Positions 9,193-18,379 of a DNA stretch of 64,000 bases are shown in pieces. Both the position numbers and the translations under genes were made by a program. Numbering within the stretch: position 1 is the first letter of the stretch; each line of letters starts with the position of its first letter. Under the pieces are notes generated by a model. That model did no database searches and was not told the DNA's origin. It was given only the letters and a program-made list of their open reading frames with translations. Origin of the DNA: CAYTAP01 sp964435775 (GTDB lineage: Bacteria; Planctomycetota; Phycisphaerae; Tepidisphaerales; Tepidisphaeraceae); the NCBI GenBank assembly GCA_964435775.1, contig CAYTAP010000001.1:11456-75455 (forward strand), given 5' to 3'.

Positions 9193-9382
9193 AATACCCG
9201 CCGCGTGTGTCAGAAAATCGTCTCGTGGTAAATCCCGGATGGCTTCACATCACCATTATCGGCGTCCAAACAGCGACCCTTAACGGGCGCTTTGTGGGGT
9301 TGTCGCGGAGGTGGTATAAGCCGATGGCTTGGCCGGTCAAGGCGGCTACAATCCATCGCTCTTACAGAATGGGACTTCGCCG

Positions 9383-12300
9383 ATGTCATTCGTCCACCTC
9401 CACGTCCACACACATTATTCCCTGCTGGATGGTGCTTGCAAAGTGCCGCAGCTTGTCAGCCGGGTGAAGTCGCTGGGGATGGATGCGTGTGCGATCACCG
9501 ATCACGGGTGCATGTTCGGGGTGGTGGAGTTTTTCGCGGAGTGCAAAAAACAGGGAATCAAGCCGATCCTGGGGATGGAGGCGTACATGGCGCCGGGGGA
9601 CCGGCGGGATCGGACGACCGCGCACGGGGAAAGCGCGTATCACCTGCTGCTTTTGGCGCAGGACCTGGAGGGGTACAAAAATCTGATCAAGCTTTCATCG
9701 CTGGCGTACAGGGAGGGGTTTTATTACAAGCCGCGGATCGACAAGGAAATCCTCCGTGAGTTTTCCAAGGGCCTCATCGGCACGAGCGCGTGTCTGGGCG
9801 GGGAAGTCTGCTCGGCGTTCATGAAGCGGGATGGGAAGGCGGCGAGATCGGTCGCGGAAACGTACGTCGATATTTTTGGGCCGGATCGGTTTTATATCGA
9901 GGTGCAGAAGCAGGGGTTGAAAGAACAGGACATGTGCAACCCCGAGCTGGCGGACCTGGGCAAGAAGCTGGGGGTGGGGTTGGTCGCCACCAACGATGTC
10001 CATTTCCTGAACAAGGAGGATCATCATGCGCACGATGTGCTCTGCTGCATCTCAATGGGTCGGTTGGTCAATGATGAGAATCGGCTGAAATATCCCTCGG
10101 AATTGTACCTGAAAAGCCCGGAGGAAATGCGCGTCGCCGGATTGAATCAGTGGGATCAGGCGTTGGAGAACACGGGGAGGATCGCCGCCAGTTGCAATCT
10201 CGATCTCGATTTTTCAGGGCGGCATGCGCCGGTGTATCACGTTCCGAAGGAGAAGATCAACACCAAGGCGGTCTTCCCCAGCGCGCCGATGCCGGCGGAG
10301 CAGATGAAGGAGGATGAGCGGTATCTCCGTCAGCTTTGCGAAGAGGGCCTGGTGTGGCGGTATGGATCGGCCGACATCGCGCCGGAGATACGCGCACGGC
10401 TGGAGCATGAGCTGAAGATCATCTGCATGAAGAACTTCTGCTCGTACTTTTTGATCGTATGGGACTTCTGCAATTATGCCCGCGACAACGGCATTCCCGT
10501 GGGGGCGAGGGGTTCGGGCGTGGGGACGATGGTGGGATATCTGCTCGGGCTCTGCAACGTCGATCCGCTGCGCTACAACCTGCTGTTCGAGCGGTTCATG
10601 GACCCCAGCCGCAACGAGATGCCCGATATCGATATCGACATCTGCCAGGATGGACGGCAGCGCGTCATTGAATATGTCCGCGAGAAATACGGCCACGTCG
10701 CGCAGATCATCACCTTCGGCACGCTGGCGGCGAAGGCGGCGTGCAAGGATGTCGGGCGCGTACTCGGCGTGCCGCTGAGCGAGATCGACAAGCTGACCAA
10801 GCTGATTCCCGGCACGCCGGGGATGACGCTCGACAAGGCGATGAAGCAGAACCCGGAGTTGGCTGAACTGTATCAGTCCAATCCCACGATCCAGGAAGTG
10901 ATCGACCTGGCGCGGAAGCTCGAGGGGTTGTGTCGCAACGCCGGGTGCCATGCGGCCGGGGTGATCATCGCGGATCAGCCGCTGGATGATGTCGTGCCGC
11001 TGTACAAGGACAAGGACGACAACATCCTCACGCAGTTTGAAGGGCCGATCGCGGAAAAATGCGGGCTGCTCAAAATGGACTTTCTCGGGCTGCGGACACT
11101 TTCAACGCTGACCCGCGCCGTCAACCTCGTCAAGCAGACGCGGGGTATCGACATTGACCTGGAAAAAGTGAATCTGTCGGATTCGGCGGTGTTTCAACTG
11201 TTTCAACGCGGCGAAACGCGCGGTGTGTTTCAGTTTGAATCCGGCGGCATGCAGGATTTGCTCATGAAGATGGCGCCGGATCGGGTGGAGGATCTGATCG
11301 CCGCCAACGCGCTGTATCGCCCCGGTCCGATGGAACTGATTCCAACCTATTGCAACCGCAAGCACGGACGTGAGGCGGTGCCGCAGGTCCATCCGATCAT
11401 GGATGAAATCCTGGCCGAGACGTACGGGATCATGGTCTATCAGGAACAGGTGATGCAGATCTTCAATCAGCTCGGCGGGATCGAGTTGAGCAACGCGTAC
11501 AAACTGATCAAGGCAATCAGCAAGAAGCATGTCGATGTCATCGCCAAGTTCAAGCCACAGTTCATCGAGGGGACAATGGGCAAGGGCGTGGGGAAGGAAA
11601 AGGCGGAGGAGATTTTCGACCTCATCCTGCGCTTCGGCGGGTATGGCTTCAATAAATCCCACTCGACGCGTTACGCGATCGTCGCGTACCAGACGGCGTA
11701 CATGAAGGTGTATCACCCCGTTGAATACATGGCGGCGCTGTTGACGTATGAAATGGGCTCCACCGAGAAGGTCGTGGAATACATCGAGGAATGTCGGCGC
11801 ATGGCCCTTCTGGACGGGACACGGGGGATCGAGGTGTTGCCGCCGGATGTGAATGCGTCGCAGACGGATTTCACGCCGGTGTATGTCGATCAGGAGGCGC
11901 CCAAGCGCAAGCGAGGCAAGGCGGCGAAAGCATCGGGGGAAAAGCGGGGCGTCATTCGCTTTGGGCTGGCGGCGGTGCGCGGCGTGGGAACCATGGCGGA
12001 CGATGGAATGATTGCCGAGCGGCAGGGCAAGGGGCCGTTCAGGAGCCTGTATGATTTCTGCGAGCGCGTCGATTCACGCCTGGTCACCCGCGCGACGCTG
12101 GAGGCGCTGATCAAGTGCGGTGCGTTCAGTTCGATCAACCCCAAGCGCGCCCCCCTGCTCAATGCGATGGAACGCGCGGTGGAGATGGGCCAGCAATTCC
12201 AAAACGACCGTAGATCCGGGCAACTCAACATGTTCGGCGGCCAGGACAGCACCGCATCCAGCGCCGCCGGCGCAAGCCTGCCCGACATGGAGGAATTGCC

Positions 12301-13111
12301 CAACGCAGAATTATTGAAGTTTGAAAAGGAACTGCTCGGCTTTTACATCACAAGCCATCCGCTGACCGAACATCAATCGACGATCGGCCGCTATACGACC
12401 GTCGGCACGCAGGAGGCATCAGCCTGCCAGGAGGGGGTGGAGGTGACGATAGGCGGGATGGTCAGTCGGGTGAAAAAGACGATCACCAAGAACGGGCGCA
12501 GCGCCGGAATGGCGATGGCGATGATCACACTGGAGGATCTTGAGGGATCGATCGACGGGGTGCTGTTCGCGGAAACGTTTGCGGAGGTCAATGCGAAACA
12601 TCCCGGCGCGATCGCCTCGGAGAGCATCGTCTTCATCAAGGGGAAGCTGGACAAGCGGCGTGAGGCGCCGAGCGTCGTCGTCAACGAGGTGATCCCGGTT
12701 GATGCGGCGGTGGAACGACTGACGACCGGCCTGCTCGTGCATCTGGACCGCCAGAGGCATTCGGCGGACACGATCAGCCAGTTGAAGCCGATTCTGGGTC
12801 AATACGCCGGACGGCTGCCGGTCTATATGGAAGTGGCGATGCCCGACCAGCAAAGGGTGATCGTCAAGGTCAACGGTGACGGGGGCATTCGAGCGTCGGC
12901 GGACCTGGTGGGCGATATAGACCGTTTAATCGGCAACGGCGCTGCTGAATTAACAGGAGCGGGCACCCGGCGGGTGAAAAGACTTCAACAAAGGCAATTA
13001 TTTGTTGAATCGGCCTCCTCCGTCGTGGAGGATGAAGCATTGGCGATGGACGGGGTGGAGATGTCGGACAGCGATCCCGACGAAGACGCAGCCATCAGCA
13101 ATCTGCAGTGA
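9383..13111 (+). CDS. dnaE: DNA polymerase III alpha subunit
   Basis: 1242 residues, somewhat longer than E. coli DnaE. N-terminal PHP domain (VHLHVHTHYSLLDGA, then ITDHGCMFG), then the C-family polymerase core with GSGVGTMVGYLLGL and the catalytic Asp motif MPDIDIDICQDGRQ near residue 413, and later RPGPMELIPTY. A helix-hairpin-helix region follows (LVTRATLEALIKCGAF), then an OB fold from about 1019 (VEVTIGGMVSRVKK). This is the replicative polymerase subunit. The start is MSFVHLHVH; the frame upstream of it to 9329 does not look coding. It is followed after 35 bases by a haemolysin-III-like gene on the same strand. Confidence 0.97.
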   Translation: MSFVHLHVHTHYSLLDGACKVPQLVSRVKSLGMDACAITDHGCMFGVVEFFAECKKQGIKPILGMEAYMAPGDRRDRTTAHGESAYHLLLLAQDLEGYKNLIKLSSLAYREGFYYKPRIDKEILREFSKGLIGTSACLGGEVCSAFMKRDGKAARSVAETYVDIFGPDRFYIEVQKQGLKEQDMCNPELADLGKKLGVGLVATNDVHFLNKEDHHAHDVLCCISMGRLVNDENRLKYPSELYLKSPEEMRVAGLNQWDQALENTGRIAASCNLDLDFSGRHAPVYHVPKEKINTKAVFPSAPMPAEQMKEDERYLRQLCEEGLVWRYGSADIAPEIRARLEHELKIICMKNFCSYFLIVWDFCNYARDNGIPVGARGSGVGTMVGYLLGLCNVDPLRYNLLFERFMDPSRNEMPDIDIDICQDGRQRVIEYVREKYGHVAQIITFGTLAAKAACKDVGRVLGVPLSEIDKLTKLIPGTPGMTLDKAMKQNPELAELYQSNPTIQEVIDLARKLEGLCRNAGCHAAGVIIADQPLDDVVPLYKDKDDNILTQFEGPIAEKCGLLKMDFLGLRTLSTLTRAVNLVKQTRGIDIDLEKVNLSDSAVFQLFQRGETRGVFQFESGGMQDLLMKMAPDRVEDLIAANALYRPGPMELIPTYCNRKHGREAVPQVHPIMDEILAETYGIMVYQEQVMQIFNQLGGIELSNAYKLIKAISKKHVDVIAKFKPQFIEGTMGKGVGKEKAEEIFDLILRFGGYGFNKSHSTRYAIVAYQTAYMKVYHPVEYMAALLTYEMGSTEKVVEYIEECRRMALLDGTRGIEVLPPDVNASQTDFTPVYVDQEAPKRKRGKAAKASGEKRGVIRFGLAAVRGVGTMADDGMIAERQGKGPFRSLYDFCERVDSRLVTRATLEALIKCGAFSSINPKRAPLLNAMERAVEMGQQFQNDRRSGQLNMFGGQDSTASSAAGASLPDMEELPNAELLKFEKELLGFYITSHPLTEHQSTIGRYTTVGTQEASACQEGVEVTIGGMVSRVKKTITKNGRSAGMAMAMITLEDLEGSIDGVLFAETFAEVNAKHPGAIASESIVFIKGKLDKRREAPSVVVNEVIPVDAAVERLTTGLLVHLDRQRHSADTISQLKPILGQYAGRLPVYMEVAMPDQQRVIVKVNGDGGIRASADLVGDIDRLIGNGAAELTGAGTRRVKRLQQRQLFVESASSVVEDEALAMDGVEMSDSDPDEDAAISNLQ

Positions 13112-13146
13112 CGCGTATTGCGCATAGGGAAGGCGGGTCGTGACCG

Positions 13147-13830
13147 ATGACAATTCCGGAACCTGTGTTTGAGTATGGCTTGGAAAAGAGGATGCCATCG
13201 CGCCGCGCCAATCAGGAAAGCTTTGCCGAGGAGTGCGCCAATGTGATTACCCACGGAATCGGCGCGGCGATGGCGGTCGCGGGATTGGTGGCGCTGGTGC
13301 TGATGTCGGCCAGCCAGGCGAATCCGTATCGCATTATCAGCTTCAGCGTCTATGGCGCGACGCTGGTGCTCCTTTACCTGGCGTCCACCTGCTATCACGC
13401 CTGCGGCAATCAGCGTGTCAAGAATCACCTGCTTCGCTTTGATTATGCGTCAATTTACCTTTTGATCGCCGGTACTTACACGCCTTTCACGCTCATCACC
13501 CTGCGCGGGCCGTGGGGATGGAGCCTGCTCATCACGATCTGGACGCTGGCCGTGCTTGGCATCGCCATCAAATCGATCGTGATGGATCGCTTTGTCCTGC
13601 TCTCGACCCTTCTCTATGTGCTGATGGGGTGGTTGTGCATGATCGCGGCCAAGCCGCTGTTCGAAAACCTGAGCACGGCGGGCGTGATCTGGCTGGTGGC
13701 CGGGGGGTTTGCGTACACCGCCGGCGTGGTCTTCTTTCTCTGGCGACGACTTCCCTTCAACCACGCCATCTGGCATCTGTTTGTGCTGGCGGGGAGCATC
13801 TGTCACTTCTTTGCAATTTGCACCGTGTGA
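13147..13830 (+). CDS. haemolysin III / YqfA family membrane protein (PAQR-like)
   Basis: 227 residues with seven hydrophobic segments. Signature residues are present: an N-terminal EECANVITHGIGA (Glu and His), STCYHACGNQ, and FDYASIYLLIAGTYTPF. A C-terminal HAIWHLFVLAGSICHFF supplies the remaining His residues. These conserved His/Asp positions form the metal site in the wider PAQR/CREST superfamily, for which hydrolase activity has been proposed. The bacterial function is not settled and the haemolysin name is historical. Start ATG at 13147; no strong ribosome binding site. Confidence 0.9.
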   Translation: MTIPEPVFEYGLEKRMPSRRANQESFAEECANVITHGIGAAMAVAGLVALVLMSASQANPYRIISFSVYGATLVLLYLASTCYHACGNQRVKNHLLRFDYASIYLLIAGTYTPFTLITLRGPWGWSLLITIWTLAVLGIAIKSIVMDRFVLLSTLLYVLMGWLCMIAAKPLFENLSTAGVIWLVAGGFAYTAGVVFFLWRRLPFNHAIWHLFVLAGSICHFFAICTV

Positions 13831-13865
13831 GGCGAACGCCATCCGCGAGGATCATCCTTCACCGA

Positions 13866-14348
13866 TCACTTCTCGCTGATCGTCACGCTCTTGAGCGTAT
13901 CGCCCTGTTTGATTGAATCGACGACGTCCTGGCCGCTGGTCACCTGCCCGAAGACGGTGTGCTTGCCGTCGAGCCAGTCGGTGACGATGTGGGTGATGAA
14001 GAACTGCGAGCCGTTGGTGTTGGGTCCGGCGTTGGCCATCGAGAGGCTGCCCCGCTGGTGCTTGTGGGGGTTGTTCTTGACTTCATCCTTGAACTGATAT
14101 CCCGGGCCGCCGCGCCCGGTGCCGGTGGGGTCGCCACCCTGCACCATGAAATCGTTGATGACGCGATGGAAGACGGTGCCGTCGTAAAAATGTTCCTTGG
14201 CGAGAAAGACGAAGTTGTTGACGGTATTGGGAGCATCCTTGGCGAAGAGGTCGCAAATGATCTCGCCACGACTGGTTTCAAACTTGACGCTGTACTGCCT
14301 GGCGGTGTCGATGCTCATCGCGGGGGCGGCGGAGTATTGCTTGGACAT
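13866..14348 (-). CDS. cyclophilin-type peptidyl-prolyl isomerase
   Basis: 160 residues, single cyclophilin domain, no signal peptide, so probably cytoplasmic. Motifs: [37 protein letters not shown] (the catalytic Arg is in FHRV), [20 protein letters not shown] and [12 protein letters not shown]. It catalyses cis-trans isomerisation of X-Pro bonds in folding proteins. It converges on the haemolysin-III-like gene with a 35-base gap. The upstream sequence gaaggaaagttcc before the ATG gives a good ribosome binding site. Confidence 0.95.
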   Translation of the reverse strand: MSKQYSAAPAMSIDTARQYSVKFETSRGEIICDLFAKDAPNTVNNFVFLAKEHFYDGTVFHRVINDFMVQGGDPTGTGRGGPGYQFKDEVKNNPHKHQRGSLSMANAGPNTNGSQFFITHIVTDWLDGKHTVFGQVTSGQDVVDSIKQGDTLKSVTISEK

Positions 14349-14467
14349 GGAACTTTCCTTCTCAGTGATTTAACAGCGGGCCACGGCACGGCGTGACCCA
14401 GGTGCTTTTAAGGATACTCATGACGACGCGTGCGGCAAGGCACAATTCGACTTGATCGATTGGATAT

Positions 14468-14746
14468 TCAATCCGAACCCTTCTCCCGCATGCCATTGTG
14501 GAATCCGGGAATTTTCGATCCGGCATCGCTCAGCCACGCCACGGTTTTTTCGACGTCGGTGCAGCACATGAACACCTCCTGTGCCGTTCCGGTTCCGGTA
14601 TAGATGCACTTTAGCCCTGTTGTTGTGGGGTATTGCACCTTGAATGACGGAGGCGTCCTGCCCCGGCGGATGGTGATTCGGCCGGGTACGATGCGGGTGA
14701 CGAATGGGCAATTTTTCATAATGAAATCAAGAATGGCATCCAGGCC
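14468..14746 (-). CDS. DUF2103-like predicted metal-binding protein, truncated by assembly gap
   Basis: The last 92 or so residues of a minus-strand gene whose 5' end is lost in the poly-C tract and N run. The readable frame goes past the internal ATG at 14719 with LDAILDFIMKNCPF, so that ATG is probably not the start. The sequence VTRIVPGRITIRRG, then PTTTGLKCIYTGTGTAQEVF, then CCTDVEKTVAWL fits what I recall of the DUF2103 family (predicted metal-binding, found in archaea, cyanobacteria and others): I-x-P-G-R-I, G-x-K and Q-E-V-F. Function unknown. The N-terminal part, where a His-rich motif would be expected, cannot be seen. Confidence 0.55.
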   Translation of the reverse strand, partial: GLDAILDFIMKNCPFVTRIVPGRITIRRGRTPPSFKVQYPTTTGLKCIYTGTGTAQEVFMCCTDVEKTVAWLSDAGSKIPGFHNGMREKGSD

Positions 14747-14832
14747 CCCCCCCCCCCCCCCCCCTTCCCTTTTTCCCCCCCCCCTCTTCCCCCCCAGTTT
14801 TTTCTACCCGACGGGGGGGGGCNNNNNNNNNN
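14745..14832. other. poly-C low-quality tract and 10-N scaffold gap
   Basis: From 14745 the sequence becomes runs of C interrupted by T, then a run of G, then exactly ten N (14823-14832). This composition is unlike anything else in the window and looks like a contig end of poor quality followed by a placeholder gap of unknown length. Genes on both sides may be affected: the DUF2103-like gene loses its start, and the membrane protein at 14871 could have lost upstream sequence. Confidence 0.85.
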
Positions 14833-14870
14833 CATGCGCCAGCGCGCCGCGGTCAGGCGGCCGCAGCGGA

Positions 14871-16601
14871 ATGAACCAGCAAGACCCTCCCCAACCCGAC
14901 GTTGATCGGCCTACCTCGCCTCTCGAACCGGGAGCGGCGCGCACCTCGGTATCCGCATCCGACGTTTCGGCGCACGATGCTCCAGCGTCATATGCCGCCA
15001 ACTCATCCGGCAAGGCGGCACTGATCTGGTCTTACACATGGTTCATCGTCAAAAACGTCCTGGGCTGGACGTTGATGGTGGCGGCGTGGCCGATCGGCAT
15101 TCTCGTGCCGGGTCCCGGCGGAGTGCCGCTATTTTTGATCGGGTTTGCACTGGTAACCTTCCCTGGCAAGCGGCGTCTGACCTCCCGCGTATTGCGCGGC
15201 CGGATTGTTCCGCTGGATCACCGCAATCTCACCCGGATCGCCCTGGCGTGGGCGCTCTTGTCGCCGGTCGCGTTGTTTTGGATTCTGGTCCCCAAGCACC
15301 TTTCACCGCAGCGTCTTGATGACTGGGGCGCCTGGGGCATCGCAGGCGCGTGTGTTGGGATCATCGCGTTGGCGTGGCTTTTGGCCCGTGTGGCCTTTCG
15401 CGTGCTCAATGCCGTGATCCGTGTCGTTCCCCGAATACGGCGAATGATCCGTCCCTGGATGCGCGACCATGGGATACGGCTTTTGCCGCCGCGCGTCCGC
15501 CGACGAACGCATGACGCGCTGGAGCATGAGGACGAAATCCTGACCTTTCACGATCGCCATTACCTTCGATTCCGCCTGCTCTGGAGGCGAGGCAAGCCGT
15601 GGATCAAGCGGATCGTCGGTTTCGGCCTGGCGATCGCCATTTTCTGGTGGTTCAGCATTCGCATTCACGGGCACTGGACCGAGATCGACGATGCGGTGCA
15701 TCGGACGAGCCTTGTGCGACTGGGACTGGCGGCGGGGATGTTCGCCATCTTTCTGTTCGTCTTCCGCACGCTGTCATGGCGCTGGATTTTGATGGGGCTG
15801 GGCCACCGCCTGCCCGTTGCACCGACAGCGCGAATCTGGAGCACGTCCGAGCTGGCGCGTTATGTGCCGGGAGTGATCTGGCAGGTCGTTGGACGGGTTT
15901 ATCTTTGCCGACCTTATGGGATTTCGGGGACTATTTGCTCAACGAGCCAGGTGCTGGAACTGGCGGTTTTTCTGCTCGCCAACATCCTTGTGGCGGGGTC
16001 TTGCCTGATCTGGTTCGGCTGGAAAATGGACCCTCGCGCGCGGCCATATCTGATCGCCGCGATGGCGCTGCTGCCCATCCTGCTGGTCCTTTTGCATCCT
16101 CGCATCTTTTATGGGCTGACCAATCGTTTGCTCGCCAGGCTCGGAAAGCCGCCGATCATCACGCGGCTGTCGGGCAAGGCATTGATCGGGCTGGTCGCAT
16201 GGGCCGTGCTGGGCTTGCTCTGGCAGAGCCTCGCGCTCTGGCTGATCACTGCCGAACCGCTGGGATTGAAGCTGGCGTGGTGGTGGATGGTGGCCGGGGC
16301 ATATTGCCTGGCGTGGTGCGCGGGCTTTCTGGCGATCTTCTCCCCCGGCGGCATCGGAGTCCGCGAGTTCGTCTTCGTGGTGACGATGATGGTGATTTTG
16401 CCGCTGCCCGTGCGCGAGAAGTTCGTGGACCCCGAAGCGCTCAAGGCCTTCCTCGCCTTCCTCAGCATCCTCTTGCGCCTCTGGGCGACGAGCGGGGAGC
16501 TGATCGTGACAAGCATCGCCTACGCGGCCGATTATCGAGGAGCGCTGGGGCGAATTGATCCGGCTGGCGCGGCGTCAAGCGCTACATCTCAAACGCAGTG
16601 A
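14871..16601 (+). CDS. membrane protein: PGPGW-like segment plus lysylphosphatidylglycerol synthase TM (UPF0104-like) domain
   Basis: 576 residues from ATG 14871 (cagcgga just upstream is an acceptable ribosome binding site). A low-complexity N-terminus of about 40 residues is followed by a two-segment region with IGILVPGPGGVPLFLIGFA, resembling the PGPGW putative transmembrane domain. A basic linker comes next, and then a C-terminal block of 7-8 membrane segments with ARYVPGVIWQVVGRVYL and IFSPGGIGVREF. These are hallmarks of the MprF-type flippase/UPF0104 region, which moves or positions lipids or glycosyl carriers. No aminoacyl transferase domain is present. The gap lies 38 bases upstream, so an extended N-terminus cannot be excluded. 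Confidence 0.72.
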   Translation: MNQQDPPQPDVDRPTSPLEPGAARTSVSASDVSAHDAPASYAANSSGKAALIWSYTWFIVKNVLGWTLMVAAWPIGILVPGPGGVPLFLIGFALVTFPGKRRLTSRVLRGRIVPLDHRNLTRIALAWALLSPVALFWILVPKHLSPQRLDDWGAWGIAGACVGIIALAWLLARVAFRVLNAVIRVVPRIRRMIRPWMRDHGIRLLPPRVRRRTHDALEHEDEILTFHDRHYLRFRLLWRRGKPWIKRIVGFGLAIAIFWWFSIRIHGHWTEIDDAVHRTSLVRLGLAAGMFAIFLFVFRTLSWRWILMGLGHRLPVAPTARIWSTSELARYVPGVIWQVVGRVYLCRPYGISGTICSTSQVLELAVFLLANILVAGSCLIWFGWKMDPRARPYLIAAMALLPILLVLLHPRIFYGLTNRLLARLGKPPIITRLSGKALIGLVAWAVLGLLWQSLALWLITAEPLGLKLAWWWMVAGAYCLAWCAGFLAIFSPGGIGVREFVFVVTMMVILPLPVREKFVDPEALKAFLAFLSILLRLWATSGELIVTSIAYAADYRGALGRIDPAGAASSATSQTQ

Positions 16602-16674
16602 ACAGCGACATCCGCTTGGATGAAATGTGCTTTTCCAGAAGGAAGCGGCCAACCTGCATTGTTGCGTTGTTCAG

Positions 16675-16917
16675 TTAACCTGCCCGGCGTTCCTGGGGGC
16701 GCAGTATTTCCACCTGTGCGATGTGCAGGTACGAGCAAAAGGCCAGTCGCTCCCCTTCGGGCGCCGAAGTGTCGGGCAATGCCAGAATCAACGACCTGGC
16801 CGTCACCAGCACCATCTTCGGGTGCACGATGGTGTAGCTTTCGCCGCTGCTCATGACTACGCGAAAGGGTTCAAACGGCGCGCGGTTGAGAATTTCTCGA
16901 AAGGTATCGGCCGTCAT
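16675..16917 (-). CDS. small protein of unknown function
   Basis: 80 residues from ATG 16917, beginning MTADTFREILNRAPFEPF. The sequence reads as a compact mixed alpha/beta protein (SGESYTIVHPKMVLVTARSL, then LHIAQVEIL) with no membrane segment or Cys pair. I recognise the style of short proteins common in planctomycetes but no named domain. It lies downstream of the kinase gene at 16990-18093, 72 bases away on the same strand, and may be co-transcribed with it. Confidence 0.65.
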   Translation of the reverse strand: MTADTFREILNRAPFEPFRVVMSSGESYTIVHPKMVLVTARSLILALPDTSAPEGERLAFCSYLHIAQVEILRPQERRAG

Positions 16918-16989
16918 GCCTGTATTATACTGGCGTCGTTTCACCCCCGGCAAACAATTTCCGAACGTGGCTTGGCCGATTGCAAGGGC

Positions 16990-18093
16990 TCATCCCTCCG
17001 CCAATTCCAACAGATGCTCCGACATTTTCTGCATCCAGTGGACTTTTCGTTGGACCATGTAGAGGAACGCGAGGCCCTCCATTCGGCCGAAGGAACCGGT
17101 GGCCGCGATGGGGAAGACAGCCTCGGCGATCAGGGCCTCGATCATCAGCCACGGGATGGTTCGGACCTCGGCCTGCGAGAGGAGCATCACCTCGTCGTAG
17201 CCGCGGAGGAAGCGCTTGAAACGGCTTTCATCCAGATAATCCGGCCATTTGCCCACATCCTCATCGCCGCCAAGGATGGAGAACTGCAGCGCGCCGTTGG
17301 CGATGTCGATCACGCGCGGGAGCAGACGGGCGGCGTCATAGTCGATGACGGCGACGACGTGATTGTCACGGAAGAGCATGTTCCCCGGGTGCCAGTCGGC
17401 GTGGACGATCTGCTTTGGCCACGTCGGCAGCCCCTCGGCCTCCACCATCTCGGCGGCGTGCTTGTAGCTGTCCTGAAGGAATTGCAGGAGCGCGGCGATC
17501 TCCTCACCGGCGGGCAAGGTTGAGGGAAGCCCTTTCATGCCCTGCTCTACTGACGGCGCGGCGTGATAGCTGCCGCTGGAGGGTTGCCACTCGCTTTGGA
17601 AATCCTGCAAAAGCTTGTGGTAGAGGGCGAGGACGCGCCCGGCTTCGAAGGTCGATTCGAGCGTTTGCGGATACCCCTGGCCGGGGATGTACTCGAAGAG
17701 CTCGTATGTGCCGTTTCGCCATTGGAGCATTGAGTTGTTGTCGCGGCGGGTGCCGATCAGATGGGGCAGGGGAAATTGCTTGCTCGCCAGGTAAAGCTGA
17801 AGCGCATGGGCGAAGGCGACCTTGTACGGATCGTCCTTGCCGCGGGCGCGGCGTTTGAGAAGGAATTTCCCCTGCTCGGAGGTGATGAGGAGCTTGGGCG
17901 CCTTGCGGGAGCCTCGCGGGTATTCGGTGATCGTTTCGATGACGCCGATGTCGAAGTGGCTCATCACAATGGTAAGCTCTTCGGCGGTGAACTGCTCGCG
18001 TCCCCCCGCGCCGCCGCCCCCCCCACCGACGCGGCTTTGCGATGGCCCGGCGCCCGAAGCGATTGCTGTGGTCGGAGATTCCGCAGACTGCAT
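16990..18093 (-). CDS. CotS / aminoglycoside-phosphotransferase-fold kinase
   Basis: 367 residues from ATG 18093, preceded by gggaaagag. The APH-type kinase fold is recognisable: an N-terminal lobe with KLLITSEQGKFLLKRRA (nucleotide-binding Lys), hinge ELFEYIPGQGYP, Brenner motif IVHADWHPGNMLF near residue 232 and the metal-binding VIDYDAARL near 250. The pattern is closest to CotS/HSK2-like kinases that phosphorylate small molecules or sugars. A Gly-rich patch (VGGGGGGAGG) separates the first 30 residues from the domain. In-frame TTG 18117 is an unlikely start. The substrate is unknown. Confidence 0.8.
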   Translation of the reverse strand: MQSAESPTTAIASGAGPSQSRVGGGGGGAGGREQFTAEELTIVMSHFDIGVIETITEYPRGSRKAPKLLITSEQGKFLLKRRARGKDDPYKVAFAHALQLYLASKQFPLPHLIGTRRDNNSMLQWRNGTYELFEYIPGQGYPQTLESTFEAGRVLALYHKLLQDFQSEWQPSSGSYHAAPSVEQGMKGLPSTLPAGEEIAALLQFLQDSYKHAAEMVEAEGLPTWPKQIVHADWHPGNMLFRDNHVVAVIDYDAARLLPRVIDIANGALQFSILGGDEDVGKWPDYLDESRFKRFLRGYDEVMLLSQAEVRTIPWLMIEALIAEAVFPIAATGSFGRMEGLAFLYMVQRKVHWMQKMSEHLLELAEG

Positions 18094-18379
18094 GAACTCT
18101 TTCCCAACCCGCCCCAACTGTTCCGGCGAGAATCGACAGGCGCCGGAGACATAATGCCGTCATAATAGCGGAGCGACGGGGACCGTCAACGAATTGTACG
18201 CCAAAACACGGAGTTGTGAGTTGTCCGCGGCCATGTGGGCAAACCATGACGATTGTGCGCTCGCGCACGCCTCATCGGGCATTGTTGTATGGGGGCACGA
18301 GTGCGGGTAGGTTTGAGCCGTGGCCAACCAATGGGGTTGGCGGGAGAGGGGTGGGGTGTTTTGACAGGGAACCTCCGCC
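18094..18379. promoter_or_regulatory. divergent intergenic region, kinase and shc
   Basis: 286 bases between two divergent genes; it must hold promoters for both. I see small inverted repeats (GTGCGCTCGCGCAC near 18255; GCCAACC-n5-GGTTGGC near 18322) and a possible TTGACA-like ttgaca at 18361, just before the shc start. None of these is convincing as a defined site. Confidence 0.35.

Noticed and set aside
14604..14870. N-terminal extension of the flippase-like gene through the gap
   Set aside because: It crosses a poly-C artefact and N bases, and overlaps the DUF2103-like gene on the other strand.
16627..17523. 298-codon plus-strand frame
   Set aside because: It lies opposite the clearly recognisable APH-type kinase and small protein on the minus strand.
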